Shown here: one piece after another, positions 33,879 through 37,892 of the stretch
How positions within the stretch are numbered: the stretch's first letter is position 1
How the letters are laid out: the number at the start of each line of letters is the position of its first letter
Source: Betaproteobacteria bacterium
Lineage (GTDB): Bacteria > Pseudomonadota > Gammaproteobacteria > Burkholderiales > SG8-41
NCBI GenBank assembly: GCA_023266235.1
Contig: JAHFRL010000032.1
Coordinates: 1-37,892 of the forward strand
DNA length: 37,892 bases
Direction: 5' to 3'
The notes under the pieces: generated by a model
What the model was told of the DNA's origin: nothing
The model's database searches: none
What the model saw: only the letters and a program-made list of their open reading frames with translations
Position numbers and translations under genes: made by a program

Positions 33879-33992
33879 TCAATAGTTGGTTGCGAGCGCA
33901 GGCTGGCTCGAGTAATACGCCGCGAGATCGGCGATGTCTTCTTTTTTCAGGGTCGTGACCTGACCCGACATGATCGCGTCATGCATTTTCAT
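33879..33992 (-). pseudogene. C-terminal remnant of a class I cytochrome c
   Basis: This short frame encodes MKMHDAIMSGQVTTLKKEDI and then ADLAAYYSSQPAL. The last part is the C-terminal helix typical of cytochrome c4/c5-like proteins, with a Met that could have been the axial ligand. No CxxCH motif precedes it and a stop lies just upstream, so the heme domain has been lost. The 33993-34214 stretch holds nothing else I can support. Confidence 0.5.
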
Positions 33993-34214
33993 TCGTTATG
34001 TCTTTCCAGAAGTCGCGAAAAGCATGCCGATAATACCGAAAAACTCCCGGCGGCGCGCCGCCTCGTTGCGCCAACCCCGGCGTTGCCAGATAATCGGGCA
34101 AATAGTTTACATTAAGCCAGTGCTCTTCTCATTTTCCACAGGCAGGATGTCGGTAGCCGGCGCCACGCATTACGGTCGCGGCGCCCAGCCGCATGCAGGC
34201 TCAGGGGCTCGATC

Positions 34215-35903
34215 ATGAATGCCGCGCGCAGATTGCTGCCATTTCTCAACTGGTTCCCGCTAACACGCGACACGCTCAAAACGGACCTGATCGCCGGCAT
34301 CACGGTAGCCCTGCTCGCAATCCCGCAATCGCTCGCTTACGCGCAACTCGCCGGCGTGCCCGCCTATTACGGTCTTTACGCCGCGCTGATCCCGGCAGTC
34401 ATCGGCGCGATGTTCGGTTCCTCCGGCGTGCTTTCCACCGGGCCGGTTGCGATGACGTCGTTGCTCACTGCCGCAAGCATTTCGCAGCTTGCGCCGCACG
34501 GCAGCGAACAATATTACTCGTACGTGATTCTGCTTGCGCTGGAATCGGGCGTGTTCCAAGTGGCCTTCGGCATGATGCGAATGGGCGTGCTGCTCAATTT
34601 TCTGTCGTATCCGGTGTTGATGGGATTCATCAACGCCGCAGCGATCATCATCGGCCTGTCCCAGCTGCCGACGATACTGGGCATCCCCGCCGCCCAGACC
34701 ACGCACTTCCTGGTCGACATCTGGCACGTCATCGTCAACATGGACTCGATGCACGAGATTTCGCTCGTCTTCGGAGTCACCGCCGTTATTCTGCTCGTCG
34801 CTTTCAAAAAATACGCGTCGCGCCTGCCGGGTGTGCTGATCACGGTTGCGCTGCTGACGGTGGCGAGCTACATGCTCGGTTACGAAAAAATGGGCGGCCG
34901 GATCGTCGGCGAAATTCCGCAGGGCCTGCCCAGCCTGAGCGTGCCGCCGCTCGACTGGAATTCGACCATCGCGCTGCTGCCGGCCGGCTTCGTGATCGCG
35001 CTGATCAGCTTCATGGAGGCGATGTCGAGCTGCAAGGTGATCGCGATCAAGACGCGCACGCCGTGGGATGAGAACCAGGAATTGATCGGCCAGGGACTCG
35101 CCAAGATCGCGGCGGCTTTCAGCCAGTCGATCCCCGTCAGCGGCTCGTTTTCGCGCTCGGCGCTCAACCTGTCGGCCAACGCGAGAACCGGCCTGTCGGC
35201 GGTGTTTTCGGCTGGCTTCGTGCTGCTGACCCTGCTCTTCTTCACGCCGTTGCTGCATCACCTGCCGAAACCGGTGCTCGCCGCCATCATCATCATCGCG
35301 CTCATCAATCTGGTCGATTACAAGAGCATCGCCAAAGCGTGGCGCGCGCGCGGCGATGACGGTATCGCCGCGGTCGTCACCTTCATCACCACGCTCGCGT
35401 TCGCGCCCAACATCCAGATCGGCATCCTGACCGGCATCATGCTCTCGCTTGCGCTGCTGCTGTATCGCTTGATGCGCCCGCGCGTGGCGGTCGTCGGCAT
35501 GCATCCCGACGGCGCGCTGCGCGACGCTGAATATTTTCATCTCGACGCATTGCATCCGCAGCTGGGTGCGATCCGCTTCGACGGGTCGCTTTTTTTCGTC
35601 AATGTTTCCTACTTCGAGGAAGCGATCATCAAACTCGAGCGCAGCAATCCCGATCTTAAATACATACTCGTCATCGGCAGCGGCATCAACGGCATCGACG
35701 CCTCAGGCGTCGAAATGCTGTCCAACCTAGTCGACCGGCTCAAAGCCGGCGGCATCACTCTCGGTTTGAGCGGCATGAAGCGCCAGGTGATGGAAGTCAT
35801 GGAACGCACCGGCCTCACCGGCAAGATCGGCGCGGGCAACATCTTCCCGACCGATGCCGCAGCGCTTGATGCGTTGCTGCCGCGCCTTGCGTCCAACCCG
35901 TAG
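34215..35903 (+). CDS. SulP family anion transporter with STAS domain
   Basis: This 562-residue protein has a SLC26/SulP core of about 12-14 helices: IPQSLAYAQLAGVPAYYGLY is the family signature and IPVSGSFSRSALNLSANART a conserved loop. A C-terminal STAS domain follows (about 440-555; SGINGIDASGVEMLSNLVDR). Substrates of the family are sulfate, bicarbonate or dicarboxylates; sequence alone does not decide. It is a single gene. Confidence 0.93.
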   Translation: MNAARRLLPFLNWFPLTRDTLKTDLIAGITVALLAIPQSLAYAQLAGVPAYYGLYAALIPAVIGAMFGSSGVLSTGPVAMTSLLTAASISQLAPHGSEQYYSYVILLALESGVFQVAFGMMRMGVLLNFLSYPVLMGFINAAAIIIGLSQLPTILGIPAAQTTHFLVDIWHVIVNMDSMHEISLVFGVTAVILLVAFKKYASRLPGVLITVALLTVASYMLGYEKMGGRIVGEIPQGLPSLSVPPLDWNSTIALLPAGFVIALISFMEAMSSCKVIAIKTRTPWDENQELIGQGLAKIAAAFSQSIPVSGSFSRSALNLSANARTGLSAVFSAGFVLLTLLFFTPLLHHLPKPVLAAIIIIALINLVDYKSIAKAWRARGDDGIAAVVTFITTLAFAPNIQIGILTGIMLSLALLLYRLMRPRVAVVGMHPDGALRDAEYFHLDALHPQLGAIRFDGSLFFVNVSYFEEAIIKLERSNPDLKYILVIGSGINGIDASGVEMLSNLVDRLKAGGITLGLSGMKRQVMEVMERTGLTGKIGAGNIFPTDAAALDALLPRLASNP

Positions 35904-35972
35904 CCGCTCGCCTGGCCGGCAGCAGCTTACGGTGTTGCGCCGGCTATGCATTTCCCTTAACCTGTTCGGCGC

Positions 35973-36527
35973 ATGGGCAAGCGTCTTACCAAAATCTACA
36001 CACGCACCGGCGATGCCGGCACCACCGGCCTCGCGGATGGCTCGCGCGTGGCGAAGGATGCTCCGCGCATCGAGGCGATTGGCACGGTCGATGAGCTGAA
36101 CAGCGTGATCGGCGTGCTGCTCGCGGAGGATCTTCCCGCCGCGGCGCGCACCCTCCTCAATGACGTGCAAAACGATCTATTCGATCTTGGCGGCGAATTG
36201 AGCGTCCCTGGCCATACCCTCATGAGCGAAGCGCACAGCAAGCGGCTCGAAGATGCGCTCGATGCATTCAATGCCAAACTGCCCGCGCTCAAGGAGTTCA
36301 TCCTGCCGGGCGGCTCGCGCGCAGCCGGTCTTGCCCACGTCGCGCGCAGCGTGTGCCGGCGCGCCGAACGCACGCTGGTCGCGCTGTCCAAGACCGCCCC
36401 GCTCGCGCCGCCGCTGCTGCCATACCTGAATCGCCTTTCCGACCTGCTGTTCGTGCTCGCCAGGGTGCTCAACCGTCACGCCGGCGGCGACGACATCTAC
36501 TGGCAACAGGGCAAAAACCGCGGCTGA
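35973..36527 (+). CDS. PduO-type ATP:cob(I)alamin adenosyltransferase
   Basis: This 184-residue enzyme makes adenosylcobalamin from cob(I)alamin and ATP. It has the N-terminal ATP loop TKIYTRTGDAGTTGLADGSR, EAIGTVDELNSVIG and the C-terminal VCRRAERTLVAL with LNRLSDLLFVLAR. Two bases separate it from the sigma factor GTG, so it may be cotranscribed with the sigma pair. Confidence 0.94.
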   Translation: MGKRLTKIYTRTGDAGTTGLADGSRVAKDAPRIEAIGTVDELNSVIGVLLAEDLPAAARTLLNDVQNDLFDLGGELSVPGHTLMSEAHSKRLEDALDAFNAKLPALKEFILPGGSRAAGLAHVARSVCRRAERTLVALSKTAPLAPPLLPYLNRLSDLLFVLARVLNRHAGGDDIYWQQGKNRG

Positions 36528-36528
36528 C

Positions 36529-37107
36529 GTGGCATTAAGCAACTCCCCCGTGCAACCCGAAGCGCTCGGCGCGTTGCTCGCGCGCTGCGGGCTCGGCGAC
36601 CAGCGCGCTTTCTCCGAACTCTACCGGTTCACCTCGGCAAAACTGTTTGGCGTTGCGCTGCGTATATTGCGCAGAGAGGCCTGGGCGGAGGAGGTCCTGC
36701 AGGAGAGTTTTGTGAACATCTGGAACCACGCGGCCGAATACGCCGCCGACAAGAGCGCGCCTATGACCTGGATGACCAGCATCGTGCGCAACCGGTCGCT
36801 CGACTGGCTGCGGCGGCCGCAACGTGAGGACACGAGCGAAAGCTACGACCTGCTGATCGAGAACCTGCGCGATGACGCAGCGGGCCCGCTTGAGCAGCTC
36901 ATACAGGCAACCGAGGCGAGTGCGCTCGCACGCTGCCTGCGTGAGCTTGACAGCCAGCAGCGTCAGACGATTGCGCTCGCATTCCAGCACGGCCTGACTC
37001 ATTCCGAACTCGCTGCGCACTTGAAGCAGCCACTCGGCACGATCAAGACATGGATCCGGCGCGGGCTGGAACGCTTGAAAGGGTGCCTCGCGGGGGCGGG
37101 ATTTTAA
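36529..37107 (+). CDS. ECF sigma factor (SigK/RpoE-like)
   Basis: This 192-residue sigma-70 family protein has region 2 at about 25-95 (ELYRFTSAKLFGVALRILRR, MTWMTSIVRNRSLDWLRRP) and a region 4 helix-turn-helix at about 140-185 (QTIALAFQHGLTHSELAAHL). It begins with GTG and ends in TAATG shared with the anti-sigma ATG. Its regulon is unknown. Confidence 0.92.
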   Translation: MALSNSPVQPEALGALLARCGLGDQRAFSELYRFTSAKLFGVALRILRREAWAEEVLQESFVNIWNHAAEYAADKSAPMTWMTSIVRNRSLDWLRRPQREDTSESYDLLIENLRDDAAGPLEQLIQATEASALARCLRELDSQQRQTIALAFQHGLTHSELAAHLKQPLGTIKTWIRRGLERLKGCLAGAGF

Positions 37108-37817
37108 TGAGATACGAGAATCTGCAATTGCGCGACAAACTCGCCGCCGAGTACGTGCTGGGCACGTTGACCGGGCGGGTACGTGCGCGCTTCCAGCGGC
37201 TGCTCAAATACGACGCCGAGCTGCGCCGCAACGTCAGCGCCTGGGAAGCGCGGCTTACGCCGCTTGCTGACCTAGTGCCGGCGGTAACGCCGCCGGCGCG
37301 CGTATGGCGCGCGATTGCGGCGCGTATCGGTGTCGCCCCGGCCCGCAACGGATGGCGGGCAAGCCTCGCCTTCTGGCGGACCCTCGCTGCGGGAAGCACG
37401 ATGGCCGTGCTCGCACTCGGCGTTTATCTCGTCGCGGCGCCCAAGCCTGAGCCGCCGGTCGGGATGGTCGCTGTCATGTCCGACGAGCAGTCGCGCCCGG
37501 CGATGGTGGTGTCGTGGCCCTCACAGGAGGCGGCCGGCGGCTACCATATCCGGGTCAAGTTCCTCCAGCAACATCCGGCCATGCCAGCCAATACTTCCTG
37601 GGAGCTGTGGATGCTGCCGGGCGGCAAGGCCGCGCCGATCTCGCTCGGGCTGGTGGGTCCGAATCATACCCAGGTCATCAAGCTCAAGCCTGAACTCGCC
37701 AGGATGATCGGTCAGGCATGGGGCGTCGGGCTCTCCGTCGAACCCAAGGGCGGCTCACCCACCGGCTCGCCAACGGGGCCGGTGATCTTCACCGGTCAAT
37801 GCGTCAAAGTAATGTAA
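37107..37817 (+). CDS. RskA-like membrane anti-sigma factor
   Basis: This 236-residue protein has an N-terminal sigma-binding region (RDKLAAEYVLGTLTGRVRAR), one membrane helix at about 92-112 (MAVLALGVYLVAAP) and a C-terminal extracytoplasmic domain (SWELWMLPGGKAAPISLGL) as in RskA-type anti-sigmas. No zinc-binding HxxxCxxC motif is present. Coupled to the sigma gene by TAATG, it should sequester it until an envelope signal triggers cleavage. The last 75 bases of the window hold no feature I can support. Confidence 0.9.
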   Translation: MRYENLQLRDKLAAEYVLGTLTGRVRARFQRLLKYDAELRRNVSAWEARLTPLADLVPAVTPPARVWRAIAARIGVAPARNGWRASLAFWRTLAAGSTMAVLALGVYLVAAPKPEPPVGMVAVMSDEQSRPAMVVSWPSQEAAGGYHIRVKFLQQHPAMPANTSWELWMLPGGKAAPISLGLVGPNHTQVIKLKPELARMIGQAWGVGLSVEPKGGSPTGSPTGPVIFTGQCVKVM

Positions 37818-37892
37818 AACGACGGCGCTTTCCCCGCGACCGCGACCTGAATCCGGGAAACCCACGAACACGTATAAGCGGTACGGCTCGCC

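Noticed and set aside
34084..34115. sigma-70-like promoter before sulP (TTGCCA, 17 bases, TTTACA)
   Set aside because: The -10 matches poorly, so it cannot be distinguished from background.

Overview
The window looks like a chromosomal segment of a GC-rich betaproteobacterium (Burkholderiales/Nitrosomonadales type). The evidence is the high-GC codon use, the betaproteobacterial cco gene order, bpt next to aat, a DUF1841 gene next to nth, and a soluble RnfB-like protein near nth. No rRNA, tRNA, CRISPR array, IS element or prophage was recognised.

Layout. (1) 1-5262, minus strand: a diheme cytochrome b (cut by the window edge) and a cluster encoding a small one-TM protein, a CuA subunit II, a B-family-like heme-copper subunit I, heme O synthase (CtaB) and a membrane-anchored SCO protein. 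Subunit I has all six metal-ligand histidines but has Gln where oxygen reductases carry the cross-linked active-site Tyr, so it may be a NO reductase (sNOR/bNOR-like) rather than an oxidase. Heme A synthase (ctaA) is divergent from it. (2) 6812-8679: a nitronate-monooxygenase-like flavoprotein, a SirB2 membrane protein and a PII-like protein. (3) 8723-11599, minus strand: an unusual four-gene operon with a small heme-copper-like membrane protein, a GcvH-like lipoyl-domain protein, a thioredoxin domain fused to a similar membrane domain, and NnrS. I consider this the best candidate for an undescribed system, probably in NO or nitrosative stress. (4) 11761-14977: a DUF6448 protein, a DUF3330-like protein, an orphan fumarate-reductase/succinate-dehydrogenase FeS subunit and a hemerythrin, interspersed with gene remnants (DUF6448, SdhC and NnrS fragments). 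(5) 15040-20448, minus strand: ccoNOQPGH plus a small membrane protein, which together give a cbb3 oxidase. Divergent from it are an unusual kinase and a CRP/FNR-family regulator with the E-xx-SR recognition helix. (6) 22953-26277, minus strand: ccoI, ccoS and a second hemerythrin. (7) 26382-37817: mostly housekeeping genes (aat, bpt, AI-2E transporter, pyrD, ald, RnfB-like, TPR protein, nth, DUF1841, SulP, cobalamin adenosyltransferase, and an ECF sigma/anti-sigma pair).

Regulation ties the respiratory half together. FNR/ANR/DNR boxes (TTGAT-N4-ATCAA; three perfect, two with one mismatch) lie upstream of cytochrome b, the putative NO reductase operon and ctaA (one shared box), ccoN, the kinase-regulator pair, and ccoI. 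In each case a plausible -10 lies exactly where a class II (-41.5) promoter needs it. The window therefore reads as a low-oxygen/NO respiration island with its own candidate regulator.
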